A stretch of DNA of 64,000 nt, taken from the NCBI RefSeq assembly GCF_014203715.1, contig NZ_JACHJP010000008.1, positions 292,856 to 356,855 of the forward strand, written 5' to 3'. This stretch comes from Streptosporangium saharense. Its GTDB lineage: Bacteria > Actinomycetota > Actinomycetes > Streptosporangiales > Streptosporangiaceae. A model generated the notes under the pieces. That model had not been told where the DNA came from, searched no databases, and saw nothing but the letters and a program-made list of their open reading frames with translations. How positions within the stretch are numbered: the stretch's first letter is position 1; every line of letters starts with the position of its first letter. The position numbers and the translations under genes are program-made. Shown piece after piece: positions 44,105-52,060 of the stretch.

Positions 44105-44737
44105 TCACAGGGCGTCCGGCGAGATGCGCAGGATGCGCAGCAGGTCGGAGGCCAGTTGATGGGACACACCCAGACGGGCGCGCAGCGTGTCGCGGCTGAT
44201 GGGTTTGCTGTGCGCGGTCTGGTATTCCTTGGCCACGCGCCGGGCGTAGTCGAGGAGCTCTGAGGACGGCCCGTCCTGCTCGGCGTCGAAGGCCGGGACG
44301 GGTTCGGGGGCGATCTCCGGTACGGAGGATGAGGCCGGGGATGATTCAGGTCGGGGGCTGGCTGCTCGCCGTTCGAGCATGGAGACGGCGACGAGGAACG
44401 CCCCGGCGGGTGTGGCGGCGGTGATCCATCCCCACGGGGACGGGTCGGCCTGGTTGAGGTTGGCGGCGAGGGACAAGACGATCCCGGCGATGAGGACGAG
44501 GGTGGGCCAGGAGATCCAGCCGTTGCGGGTACGGCCGGTGTGCCTGTCGCGCTGGCGTTCCCGGGCGGCCATGACGCAGGTCAGGTCGACGCACACGGCC
44601 ACCGCCCAGGCCATCCACCCGTCCTGGCCGTGTTCGGCGGCGGTGTCGCGGATGTGGGTGAACGATCCGGCACCCGCGATGGCGGCCAGGGTCAGGATCG
44701 GCCCGGCGTCCAGCAGCCAACGGATGAGGCGTCGCAT
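44105..44737 (-). CDS. DUF2637 membrane protein (spread-type)
   Basis: 210-aa protein: four membrane helices in the first ~130 residues (LTLAAIAGAGSFTHI; MAWAVAVCVDLTCVMAA; TLVLIAGIVLSLAANL; GWITAATPAGAFLVAVSML) and a cytoplasmic tail with a helix-turn-helix-like end (SRDTLRARLGVSHQLASDLLRIL). DUF2637 proteins sit next to FtsK-type transfer genes of Streptomyces plasmids and AICEs, where spd genes aid spread between mycelial compartments. Confidence 0.82.
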   Translation of the reverse strand: MRRLIRWLLDAGPILTLAAIAGAGSFTHIRDTAAEHGQDGWMAWAVAVCVDLTCVMAARERQRDRHTGRTRNGWISWPTLVLIAGIVLSLAANLNQADPSPWGWITAATPAGAFLVAVSMLERRAASPRPESSPASSSVPEIAPEPVPAFDAEQDGPSSELLDYARRVAKEYQTAHSKPISRDTLRARLGVSHQLASDLLRILRISPDAL

Positions 44738-44761
44738 CGTGTCCCCCTTCCTTGTGGCAGG

Positions 44762-46093
44762 TCAGGCGGTGAGGAGTTCGTCCAGGTCGGCGGGGTCGAA
44801 CTCGGTCGTCGGAGCGTGGGCGGTGATCTCCGCCCAGGACGGGGTCAGGTCGGCGTACATCCAGGCCGCGTGTTCGGCGGCGGCCTCGGAGACGTGGAAG
44901 GAGCGGGCGCGGTACCACTGGCCGTCCTGGGAGGCCACGATCGCCACCCCCGGCGTCTCGGCCGGGATCGCCCGCGCGGAGACCAGGGCGGCCGGGTCGA
45001 GGTCGCCGAGTGTCATGGTCGCGGTTTCGGGATCGTTGACCCGGTGGCAGATCCGCCCGGAACACTGGGCGCGTAGTGCGGTGACGCCGGGGCCGAGGTC
45101 GGAGCCGATGCGCTGGCCGCAGCAGAACAGGTAGATCCCGAACGCCCGGCCAAGCCGCGCCACCCGCAGCAGGGTCGTAGAGGTATGGGCGACCTCGTCC
45201 TTCTCGGACCTGTCGGCCATCAGGTACAGCTCGGCCAGCTCGTCGACCAGGACCACGACCGGCACCGGCCGTACCGCCGGGGGAAGCTGCCAGATGTTGC
45301 GGGCGCCCGCTTTCCGACACAGGTCCATCCGGTTGAGCATGAGCGTCACCAGGTCATCGAGCAGGCCCACGCTCTCGGTGCGGGTGGTGGCCAGCGCGGA
45401 CAGCCGGGGCGTGTAGGGGGTGAATTCCACCCCGCCCTTGAGGTCGAAGCCGACCAGCGCCACCGGTTGCGGGGCCAGGCCGACGATGAGGGCGTTGGCG
45501 AGGTTGGACTTGCCGGACTGCGTCGCTCCGGCGCTGAGCCAGTGCGGGACGGTTCGGAAGTCGATCACCCATGGTGCGCCGGTCTCCAGGCGTCCCACCG
45601 TGACCTTGAGCAGTTCCTCCGACGGTGGTAGCCGATCGACCCGCATCAGGGGGTCTCGGATGATGGCGGCTAGGACGACCCGTCCGGGGCGCGGGGACGA
45701 CACGCGTACGGCGTGCACGCCCCAGGAGTGCGCGAGCCGTTCGGCGACCTGGGCGTAGTCGTCGGGGATCTGCCCTTCCAGCAGGTGGACGGTGACGCGC
45801 CAGCCGTGTCGGTTCGGCAGCGGGAGCCGTATCCGCGGGGTGGTGTCGACGGCGATGCGGCGAAAGCGGCGCCGTACCTTCACGGTGCCGGTGGAGACCA
45901 GGGCGCCGGGGGTGAGGGTGAAGGCCCAGCGGGCGCGCTTCTTGGTCAGCCCGCAGCCGAGGGCAACCCTGCGCCAGGAAGCCCGCACGTTCAGGGCGGT
46001 GAACGGGTAGCCGACCATCGGCCAGAACCGCCAGGTTGCCAGTACGGCCAGCGCGGTCGCCAAGACGAGCAGGGAGTGCGACAGGTTAGGCAT
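44762..46093 (-). CDS. traSA: FtsK/SpoIIIE-type DNA transfer ATPase
   Basis: 443-aa transfer protein: one N-terminal membrane helix (SLLVLATALAVLATWRF), then an ATPase domain with Walker A GATQSGKSN (about residues 195-203) and Walker B VVVLVDELAELY (about 275-286), with late DPETATMTLGDLDP. Like TraB/TraSA it would pump double-stranded DNA between cells. Intact. Symbol given by family; the recognition loop of the C-terminus is not visible as the usual winged helix, so it is a short form. Confidence 0.88.
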   Translation of the reverse strand: MPNLSHSLLVLATALAVLATWRFWPMVGYPFTALNVRASWRRVALGCGLTKKRARWAFTLTPGALVSTGTVKVRRRFRRIAVDTTPRIRLPLPNRHGWRVTVHLLEGQIPDDYAQVAERLAHSWGVHAVRVSSPRPGRVVLAAIIRDPLMRVDRLPPSEELLKVTVGRLETGAPWVIDFRTVPHWLSAGATQSGKSNLANALIVGLAPQPVALVGFDLKGGVEFTPYTPRLSALATTRTESVGLLDDLVTLMLNRMDLCRKAGARNIWQLPPAVRPVPVVVLVDELAELYLMADRSEKDEVAHTSTTLLRVARLGRAFGIYLFCCGQRIGSDLGPGVTALRAQCSGRICHRVNDPETATMTLGDLDPAALVSARAIPAETPGVAIVASQDGQWYRARSFHVSEAAAEHAAWMYADLTPSWAEITAHAPTTEFDPADLDELLTA

Positions 46094-46523
46094 CGCCGCT
46101 CCCGCTGGTTGGTCTGCCGGAGACGGGGACGATGGAGGCGGCCTTGTAGCTGATGCCCCAGCGGGCGGTGCCGTTGCTGGGGATCTCCCAGACGTAGCCG
46201 ACCATGCCGGTGGGGACGACGTCCTGTCCGGGAGTGATGGGCGGTTCTCCGGAGGTTCCGACCTTGACCAGTTCGATCCGGCCCAACTCGTCCTCGGCGA
46301 GGAGCACGGATTCGTAGACCTTGTTGCCGTCCTTGTCGGTCTTGATCTTTCCGCTGTCCTGGTCGATGACGCGGGGGCGGGCGGCCTTGACGCAGGTGAA
46401 GCGGAGCCGGTGGGTGTCGACGGGGATCGGGATGGTCCGTATGAATGGACCTCCTTGTTCATCCTGGACAACATAGTCAGCTTGGTTAGCCTTGGTCGTG
46501 TGTCTGTGCTGAATTAGAGGCAC
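46086..46523 (-). CDS. Hypothetical AICE protein upstream of the transfer ATPase
   Basis: 118-145-aa soluble protein; core begins RTIPIPVDTHRLRFTCVKAARPRVIDQDSGKIKTDKDGNKVYESVLL and ends GISYKAASIVPVSGRP. This type regularly precedes the FtsK-like gene in AICEs. Start is odd: a perfect SD AAGGAGGT (46449-46456) is followed 6 bases later by ATA, not ATG. A GTG at 46523 gives a longer form with a poor leader. Overlaps the transfer gene by 8 bases. Confidence 0.7.
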   Translation of the reverse strand: MPLIQHRHTTKANQADYVVQDEQGGPFIRTIPIPVDTHRLRFTCVKAARPRVIDQDSGKIKTDKDGNKVYESVLLAEDELGRIELVKVGTSGEPPITPGQDVVPTGMVGYVWEIPSNGTARWGISYKAASIVPVSGRPTSGSGDA

Positions 46524-46880
46524 CCGCGACCGAAGAAGAGGCGGACGGTCAAGAACACCGGGCGACCGGGCTACCTGCAGATCGCCGACGACCTGCGCGA
46601 CCGGATCCGGAGCGGCACTCTCGCGCCCGGCGATCCGCTGCCCTCCACAACCCAGCTCGCGACCGCCTACGACGCCTCGCTGAGCGTGGTGAAACTCGCC
46701 GTCGGGGTCCTACGGAACGAGGGGCTGGTGATCGGCCAGCAGGGCAAGGGCGTGTTCGTCCGCGAGGACGCCGCCCCAGCCCCGCCTGTTTCCGATGAGT
46801 TGGCCGAGATCCGTGCCACCCTGCGCGATTTGTCGGCCCGGCTGGAGAAGGTCGAGGCGGAGCTGAGCCAGGGGAAGTAG
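46518..46880 (+). CDS. GntR-family regulator without a clear start codon
   Basis: Frame of up to 120 residues with a GntR winged helix (YLQIADDLRDRIRSGTLAPGDPLPSTTQLATAYDASLSVVKLAVGVLRNEGLVIGQQGKGVFV) and a coiled-coil tail (ELAEIRATLRDLSARLEKVEAELSQ). A TAG lies at 46515 and no ATG, GTG or TTG occurs before the domain; the first GTG (46686) is inside it. The original start may be mutated, or a CTG/ACG is used. KorSA-type control of transfer genes is the likely role. Confidence 0.6.
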   Translation, partial: RHPRPKKRRTVKNTGRPGYLQIADDLRDRIRSGTLAPGDPLPSTTQLATAYDASLSVVKLAVGVLRNEGLVIGQQGKGVFVREDAAPAPPVSDELAEIRATLRDLSARLEKVEAELSQGK

Positions 46881-46885
46881 CGCGC

Positions 46886-47068
46886 TCACCCGCGCACGTG
46901 ACAGCCGGTGACCCGGCGGGCCAGAGCCGCCGCCCGGCTCGGAGGCGTCTCGCCCAGCTGCATGCGCCGGTCCTCCTGGCGCATCCCGACCAGGACGACG
47001 ACGTAGCCGACGAACACCGCCACGCTCAGTACCAGACCGATGATCAGCGGGATCATGGTCGCGCTCAC
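46886..47068 (-). CDS. 60-aa single-pass membrane protein
   Basis: One helix (about residues 6-28, PLIIGLVLSVAVFVGYVVVLVG) then a basic tail MRQEDRRMQLGETPPSRAAALARRVTG. GTG start in a GTGA overlap with the stop of the zinc-ribbon gene upstream, so coupled. No family recognised. Confidence 0.6.
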   Translation of the reverse strand: MSATMIPLIIGLVLSVAVFVGYVVVLVGMRQEDRRMQLGETPPSRAAALARRVTGCHVRG

Positions 47069-47262
47069 GTCCAGATCACCCCCGCCTCGGCGGTGCCGTA
47101 CGGGCGGTTGGCCGGGCGCCGCACCTGACCGCGCCGCTGGCTCGTCCTGCGTCGGGCCACCTGACGGCGAACCCACCGCTCCCGCGCCCGGCACTTACGG
47201 CAGATGAACCGCCCCTCCTCCAGAACCGCGCCGCATCCGCAGGCGGGCGTGTCGTTGATCAT
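47065..47262 (-). CDS. Small zinc-ribbon protein
   Basis: 65-aa protein MINDTPACGCGAVLEEGRFICRKCRARERWVRRQ, with CxC...CxxC ligands and a strongly basic C-terminal half. ATG has GAGGAGAG upstream. Coupled to the small membrane protein. Possibly nucleic-acid binding; role in the element unknown. Confidence 0.6.
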   Translation of the reverse strand: MINDTPACGCGAVLEEGRFICRKCRARERWVRRQVARRRTSQRRGQVRRPANRPYGTAEAGVIWT

Positions 47263-47358
47263 TGTTGTCTCTCCTCTCGTCGCTGCCGGTGACGCCTTGC
47301 GATACCGAGAGTGCGACGAGCAGGTAGGACGTGATCACTACAGGACGGGACATGTACA

Positions 47359-47396
47359 GGACGTCCGGTCTACGATTGCCCCGTCCCTGGACGTCC
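47359..47396. promoter_or_regulatory. Paired GGACGTCC sites before the XRE/DUF5919 gene
   Basis: GGACGTCC at 47359-47366 and again at 47389-47396, 30 bases apart, ending 20 bases before the regulator's ATG. Related pairs stand at 49778 and 50676. Confidence 0.5.
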
Positions 47397-47415
47397 CCGC
47401 TGACAGGCAGGTGAG

Positions 47416-48156
47416 ATGGCGAACGAGCGGTTGCGTACGGCGTTACTCGAACGGGGAACCACCATCGTGGAGCTGGCCGAGGCCATCGAGGTCGACGCCA
47501 AGACCGTGGAACGATGGATCACCCGAGGCCGGGTGCCCTACCGCAAGCACCGCTTCGCCGTGGCCAAGCTGCTGGGGGTCGAGGAGGCCTACCTGTGGCC
47601 CGAGGCCATGACCCCCGCCCAGACCGCGGCCGTCTCCGAGACCGAGATCGTCACCGTCTACCCGCACCGCTGGGCCGTACCCAAGGACGCCTGGGGACGA
47701 CTGTTCGCCTCCGCCCGCCAGGAGATCGACATCCTGGTCTACAGCGGCATCTTCATCGCCCAGGACACCGGCATCGTCCGCGTCTTCGCCGACCGGGCCG
47801 ACGCGGGCGTGAAGATCCGGATGCTGCTCGGCGACCCCGACTCACCCGAGGTCGCCCAGCGCGGCATCGACGAGGGGATCAACGACGGCATGGCGGCCCA
47901 GGTCAAGACCGCGCTCGTGTTCTACCGGTCGCTGCGCCGGCACGAGAACGTGGAGATCCGCTTTCACCGCACGGTCCTGTACAACTCCATCTACCGCGCC
48001 GATGACCAGCTGCTGGTCAACAGCCACGTCTACGGCACCTTCGCCTCCAACGCCCCGGTCATGCACCTGCGCAGGGTCCCCGGCGGCACGATGGCGGCCA
48101 CCTACCTCAACAGCTTCGAATCCGTCTGGGACCAGGCTCGGCCGGTAGAGTCCTGA
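47416..48156 (+). CDS. XRE-family regulator with DUF5919 (PLD-like) domain
   Basis: 246-aa protein. N-terminal helix-turn-helix (RLRTALLERGTTIVELAEAIEVDAKTVERWITRGRVPYRKHRFAVAKLLGVEEAYLWPE), then a DUF5919 domain with a phospholipase-D-like layout (IDILVYSGIFIAQDTGIVRVFADRADAGVKIRMLLGDPDSP ... ENVEIRFHRTVLYNSIYRADDQLLV). HKD catalytic repeats are not intact, so probably a sensor domain. Next to a Nudix gene with 3-base gap, an arrangement common in AICEs (regulator pra + nud). A frameshifted paralogue lies at 50743. Confidence 0.82.
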   Translation: MANERLRTALLERGTTIVELAEAIEVDAKTVERWITRGRVPYRKHRFAVAKLLGVEEAYLWPEAMTPAQTAAVSETEIVTVYPHRWAVPKDAWGRLFASARQEIDILVYSGIFIAQDTGIVRVFADRADAGVKIRMLLGDPDSPEVAQRGIDEGINDGMAAQVKTALVFYRSLRRHENVEIRFHRTVLYNSIYRADDQLLVNSHVYGTFASNAPVMHLRRVPGGTMAATYLNSFESVWDQARPVES

Positions 48157-48159
48157 CCC

Positions 48160-48636
48160 ATGACGGCCCGCCGGATCGACTTCTACGACGACCCCGCCGC
48201 ACCCGCCCCCAACAGCCTGGTCCCCTCGGTCAACGTCGTCGTCGTCAACGACGTCGGCGACATCCTGATGATTCGCCGCTCCGACAACGGCAACTGGGCC
48301 GTACCCGGCGGTGCCATCGACCTGGGGGAGTCTCTGCCGCAGGCCGCCGTCCGGGAGACGCTGGAGGAGACCGGTGTCACGTGTGAGATCACCGGCCTGG
48401 TCGGCACCTACACCGACCCCAAGCATGTGATCCTCTACACCTCCGACGGAGAGGCCCGCCAGGAGTTCTCCATCGTTCTGACCGCCCGCCCCATCGACGG
48501 CGAGCCGACGCCGAGTGATGAGTCCCGCGAGGTCCGCTGGGTGCCGCGCGAGGAGATCGGCTCCCTGGTCATGGACCGGTCGATGCGGCTGCGGCTCGGC
48601 CACTTCCTTGACGGCGCCGGGCCGTACATCGGGTAG
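48160..48636 (+). CDS. Nudix hydrolase
   Basis: 158-aa Nudix protein with the box GGAIDLGESLPQAAVRETLEETGV (GX5EX7REUXEEXGU form fully kept, about residues 49-71). Cleaves nucleoside-diphosphate-linked compounds. 3 bases after the XRE/DUF5919 gene; such nud genes belong to the AICE regulatory module. Confidence 0.9.
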   Translation: MTARRIDFYDDPAAPAPNSLVPSVNVVVVNDVGDILMIRRSDNGNWAVPGGAIDLGESLPQAAVRETLEETGVTCEITGLVGTYTDPKHVILYTSDGEARQEFSIVLTARPIDGEPTPSDESREVRWVPREEIGSLVMDRSMRLRLGHFLDGAGPYIG

Positions 48637-48682
48637 GAAAACCGGTTGGCCGGGCCTGGCCGGTGTCCATAAGGTGCGCTCG

Positions 48683-49180
48683 ATGACCCTGTTCACGCAC
48701 CTTTCCCCAGCCGATGACATCCGTTCGATCCGGCGGGCCGGTATTCGCGCCCGCAGCCGCGACCACGAGGGCCGGGCCGGGGTGTTCTGCCTGCCGGTCA
48801 TGCCCTCCTACCAGATCACCCACCAGTGGGGCCGGGAGCTGCATCGGCGCGGCGGGCGGCGCACGATGGTTGCCGTGGACTTCCGGCTGCCCGACGACGA
48901 ACCGGTCCTGGTCGGCCGCTACAACCACCGGCACATCGAACGCACGAGCGCCGAGGCCGCCGCCCTGATCGCCGGATGCGAGGATGCGCGGGGGTATGAG
49001 GTGTTTGTCCCTCGGGCGATCGGCGCCAGGGAGATTCATCGGGTGCGGGGGGTCAATCGGGTCACCGGCTGGCGGTACATGCCCAACGCCCACGGCAGAT
49101 TCCCGTGCCCATGCTGTCTGGCTCGCGGAGAGTACGGCAGCGCGAAGATCCGCAAGAAGGCCGAGAGCCGCGGCTACTGA
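48683..49180 (+). CDS. Hypothetical protein, possible ADP-ribosyltransferase-like fold
   Basis: 165-aa protein: MTLFTHLSPADDIRSIRRAGIRAR, RAGVFCLPVMPSYQITHQW, MVAVDFRLPDDEPVLVGRYNHRHIERTSAEAAALIAG, EVFVPRAIGAREIHRVRGV and a CPCC pair near the C-terminus. The opening 'H..s..dI..I...G' and late 'E..V...i....I..v' resemble Tpt1/DarT/ART folds by pattern, but no catalytic triad can be named. Seven-base overlap with the convergent HD gene. Confidence 0.5.
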   Translation: MTLFTHLSPADDIRSIRRAGIRARSRDHEGRAGVFCLPVMPSYQITHQWGRELHRRGGRRTMVAVDFRLPDDEPVLVGRYNHRHIERTSAEAAALIAGCEDARGYEVFVPRAIGAREIHRVRGVNRVTGWRYMPNAHGRFPCPCCLARGEYGSAKIRKKAESRGY

Positions 49181-49728
49181 CCGCTGTGCCCCAGCGCGGC
49201 CTGTACGGCGTGCACGGCGGCGATGATGCACGGCGTGGCCTTGGCGATCGACCGGCTGACCAGGTGCCCGGGGCCGTACCGGGAGTGGATCTCCGCAAGG
49301 CGGGTCCCGACGTCGACCGGCAGGCCGTCCGGGCTGGTGGTCATGTCGCAGTAGGTCAGCGCCTCGACCAGCTCGGGGCGTTCCTTGGCGAACTCGGCAT
49401 TCAGCGTGTCGAACAGGCCGCGCTCGGCGGCTTCGCACTCGGCGCAGGTGTGATGGGCCACCAGCCGGGCGAGCCGGTCGTCGGCCTGCTGGACGTCACG
49501 CAGGTAGCGGGCGCCGTCCAGCGGATGGAACCCCGTGTCGACCAGGGCAGGGGCGTACCCGATGTCGTGCAGCCAGGCCGCTGCGGTCAGCAGGTCGGCC
49601 TCCGCGCCGAGGATCGACCCCAGCGATTCGGCCTGCGCGGCAACTCCCTGGGTGTGCGCCCACCGGCGCGGCAGCGGCTCCTCCAGTAGGTGTCGGGCCA
49701 GGTCACGTGCCCATTCGGCTTGTCCCAT
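49174..49728 (-). CDS. HD-domain protein
   Basis: 184-aa predicted phosphohydrolase: HTQGVAAQAESLG (first His), WLHDIGYAP (HD pair), HPLDGARYL and HHTCAECEAA (second His pair). Metal-dependent hydrolase of nucleotides or cyclic nucleotides. Start ATG 49728 (GTG 49737 possible). Common neighbour of GntR genes in AICEs. Confidence 0.85.
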   Translation of the reverse strand: MGQAEWARDLARHLLEEPLPRRWAHTQGVAAQAESLGSILGAEADLLTAAAWLHDIGYAPALVDTGFHPLDGARYLRDVQQADDRLARLVAHHTCAECEAAERGLFDTLNAEFAKERPELVEALTYCDMTTSPDGLPVDVGTRLAEIHSRYGPGHLVSRSIAKATPCIIAAVHAVQAALGHSGQ

Positions 49729-49777
49729 ACGGTTCACCCTAGACTCCGCCCGAAGCCTGTCCCGAGGCCCAGCATCA

Positions 49778-49794
49778 GACGTCTCAGGACGTCT
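49778..49794. promoter_or_regulatory. Paired GACGTCT sites upstream of the HD gene
   Basis: GACGTCT at 49778-49784 and GGACGTCT about 10 bases on (49787-49794), upstream of the HD gene and at the end of the GntR gene. Same core as before the two XRE/DUF5919 genes. Confidence 0.45.
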
Positions 49795-50261
49795 CAAAGC
49801 GGTGCGGAGTGGACGAAACGCCCCTTGCCGTGCCGGGCCACGATGAGCCCTTCCCGCTCCAGTACGGCCAGTGCCTGGCGGACGGTGTTGCGCGAGGCCC
49901 CATGCCGTTCCCGCAGCTCGTTCTCACTCGGCACCGCCGCCCCCATCGGGAGAGAGTCGTTGCTGATCCGCTCACGCAACTCGGCGGCGATCTCCTGATA
50001 GCGATACAGCGCCTTCTGTTCCGAGCTTTTCACCCGGCGTCCCGCGCCGGGCATCGTGTCGATCAGTCCTTCGTCCTCCAGCATGGCCAGCGCGCGCCGG
50101 ACGGTGCTGCGGGCCACGTGGAAGCGCTGGGCCAGTGCCGCCTCCGAGGGCAGGACGCTGGCCGGGGGGTAGTGACCGGCGGTGATCTGCGCGCGGAGCC
50201 GTTCGGCGATCCGGTCGTAGACCCGCCTGCCGGTCAGCCACCCGTCGGTGTCATCGGTCAT
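49794..50261 (-). CDS. Regulator made of two tandem GntR winged helices
   Basis: 155-aa protein with two consecutive GntR-type domains: residues about 12-75 (RVYDRIAERLRAQITAGHYPPASVLPSEAALAQRFHVARSTVRRALAMLEDEGLIDTMPGAGRRV) and about 85-150 (YRYQEIAAELRERISNDSLPMGAAVPSENELRERHGASRNTVRQALAVLEREGLIVARHGKGRFV). No effector domain. One chain could bind two half-sites. Likely a KorSA-type repressor of the element. ATG start; the next gene ends 6 bases upstream. Confidence 0.8.
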   Translation of the reverse strand: MTDDTDGWLTGRRVYDRIAERLRAQITAGHYPPASVLPSEAALAQRFHVARSTVRRALAMLEDEGLIDTMPGAGRRVKSSEQKALYRYQEIAAELRERISNDSLPMGAAVPSENELRERHGASRNTVRQALAVLEREGLIVARHGKGRFVHSAPL

Positions 50262-50266
50262 CGAGG

Positions 50267-50582
50267 TCAGCGGCCGTGCGCGCCGTGGATGTTGCCCAGC
50301 TCAATGGTGAGCGTGCCCTGCTCCCCCTCACGCCAGCCGCGCCGCACCGCCGCGGCGATGTCCTCGGCGGCCATCGGCAGGTGGATGGTGGAGGTGCGCT
50401 CGTCGGGCCGGTCGCCCCAGGGGAAGACGCGGCCGGGTGCGGGCGTTGTGGTTGGTGATTTCCAGGCACGGCTGGCCGTTGTGGTCGGCCGTCAGGAAGT
50501 TCGGCACGTACAGCGCGTTGAGGTGGCCGCGCAGTATGGTCAGCAGGTTCCGCTGGTGGTCGATGATTTTCTCTTTGGACAT
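50267..50582 (-). pseudogene. Small AICE gene broken by a frameshift
   Basis: Starts MSKEKIIDHQRNLLTILRGHLNALYVPNFLTADHNGQPCLEITNHNARTR (50582 to about 50437); the natural continuation RVFPWGDRPDERTSTIHLPMAAEDIAAAVRRGWREGEQGTLTIELGNIHGAHGR is one frame over, ending at a TGA at 50267. One base must be added or removed near 50437. Without the shift the protein has a meaningless Arg/His-rich tail. Function unknown; this type lies beside GntR genes in AICEs. Confidence 0.65.
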
Positions 50583-50675
50583 GTGGGTGCTCCCGTCGTC
50601 TCACGGCCCCGGTGGTGCCGGGTTCGGTGCCAGTGAGTCTCCTGACCGGGATGGGACACAGGCACCACGACTTTG

Positions 50676-50694
50676 GGGACGTCTAGGGACGTCT
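50676..50694. promoter_or_regulatory. Paired GGGACGTCT sites before the second XRE/DUF5919 gene
   Basis: GGGACGTCT repeated 10 bases apart (one helical turn) 49 bases before the ATG at 50743. Confidence 0.5.
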
Positions 50695-50742
50695 TATGTT
50701 AGCGTCGCTGGTACCGACCCGCTCCGGGAGGGACCACACCCG

Positions 50743-51476
50743 ATGAACGAACACCTCCGCCACGCCCTCATCCAGGCCCGCATGCACCCCCTCGACGTGG
50801 CCACCCACCTGACCGTCGACCCAAAACCGTCACCCGCTGGCTCGCCGGCCGCGTCCCCCACCCGCGCCACCGCCTGGCCGTCGCCGACCTCCTCCACGTC
50901 GACGAGAACGACCTGTGGCCCGAAAGCACCCGCCGACGCCCAGGACCCCCGACCGAGATCAAGGCCGTCTACTCGCACCGCTGGGCCGTACCGGCCACCA
51001 TCTGGCGCACCTTCTTCGAAGCGGCCCAGACCGAGATCGGCATCCTCGTCTACAGCGGCCTGTTCCTCGCCGAAGACGCCGGACTGCTCCGCATCCTGGT
51101 TGGGAGGGCAACGGTCGGAGTCCGGGTGCGCATCCTGCTCGGCGACCCCGACAGTCCCCACGTCGCCACCCGGGGAGCGGACGAAGGCGTCGGCAGCGAC
51201 GTCATGGTCTCCAGGACCAGGAACGCCCTCACCCTCTGTCGTCCTTTGGAGGATGTGGAGGGGATCGAGATACGGCTACACGGGACGATCCTGTACAACT
51301 CCATCTACCGCGCCGACAACGACCTCTTGGTTAACCTTCACGCCTACGGCATTCGTGCCTCCGACGCCCCGGTCGTCTACATCACCGGCAACGAACCCAA
51401 CAGCACCGCGGCCACCTACCTCGACAGCTTCGAACGAGTCTGGGACGGAGCGATACCCGCAGCTCAGCGCGGCTGA
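50743..51476 (+). pseudogene. Second XRE/DUF5919 regulator, frameshifted
   Basis: Paralogue of the gene at 47416. Begins MNEHLRHALIQARMHPLDVATHLTVDPK, then needs one extra base in the run at 50820-50826 (GACCCAAAACCG) to continue TVTRWLAGRVPHPRHRLAVADLLHVDENDLWPE and the DUF5919 half (GILVYSGLFLAEDAG ... RILLGDPDSPHVATRG ... IRLHGTILYNSIYRADNDLLVN) to the stop at 51476. The helix-turn-helix is split by the shift. Possibly inactive, or a base-calling error in the A/C run. Confidence 0.75.
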
Positions 51477-51555
51477 CAGCACTGGACCAAGATCGAAAGA
51501 AACTTATCTGTCCGTCTTCAAGGCGCGTGCCACCTGCGGCGTCCCGCGCGCGTCG

Positions 51556-51607
51556 GGCGGTCGCTGGCCGCGCTGCGGCTCTTCGGCCGGTCGCGGCCAG
51601 CGCCGCC
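51556..51607. repeat. Long GC-rich inverted repeat, candidate transfer origin or terminator
   Basis: Arms of about 15-16 bases (GGCGGTCGCTGGCCGC / GCGGCCAGCGCCGCC) pair with one bulged base around a 21-base GC-rich loop. It follows the last backbone gene; 51477-52060 otherwise holds no gene I can support. No T run follows, so an intrinsic terminator is less likely than a structural or cis-transfer (clt) site. Confidence 0.4.
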
Positions 51608-51864
51608 CACGCGCTTGCGATCGCCAGTCAGCAGACCCGGTAAGACGAGAAAGCTTTTCGCCGACGCTGTCAGGGTGGCGGCCGTGACGATCGCCCGCTT
51701 CGGTGCTGGCCGCAGCCGATTGGGGCGATCGGCTGCCGCGGCCCTCGTTCCTCAGGCCTTGCCACTGGGCAAGTGAGTGCGACTGCCAGCAACATCCCCT
51801 ACAGCCTCATGTCAGGCAGCATCGACGCTCTCTATCCCAGCTCCCAGTAGGAGACAGGAAGCTT

Positions 51865-51915
51865 TCCGCACCCGAAAAGCGCGAAGTCAGTGGTTCAACT
51901 CCGCCTCGGATCACC
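51865..51915 (+). repeat. Degenerate tRNA 3'-half, possible relic att site
   Basis: The sequence from TCCGCACCCGAAAAGCG through GTGGTTCAACTCCGCC to GGATCACC follows the layout of the tRNA-Phe att core (anticodon arm, T arm with TTCAA, acceptor end) with several mismatches. It marks the border between backbone and AT-richer cargo. Could be a remnant att from a second integration; not conclusive. Confidence 0.4.
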
Positions 51916-52060
51916 TTCACCGAGAGCACAGACGCCCAGCGTAGGCCGCCAGTCGGTTGACCGGGCTTGCTGTGATCCTTCGACCCGTCCGGGCTAGCAG
52001 CGTGTACGAAGGGTCGGTGGAGGCAACTTCGGGACACTGGAACGGTTCATTCGTGCCAGC

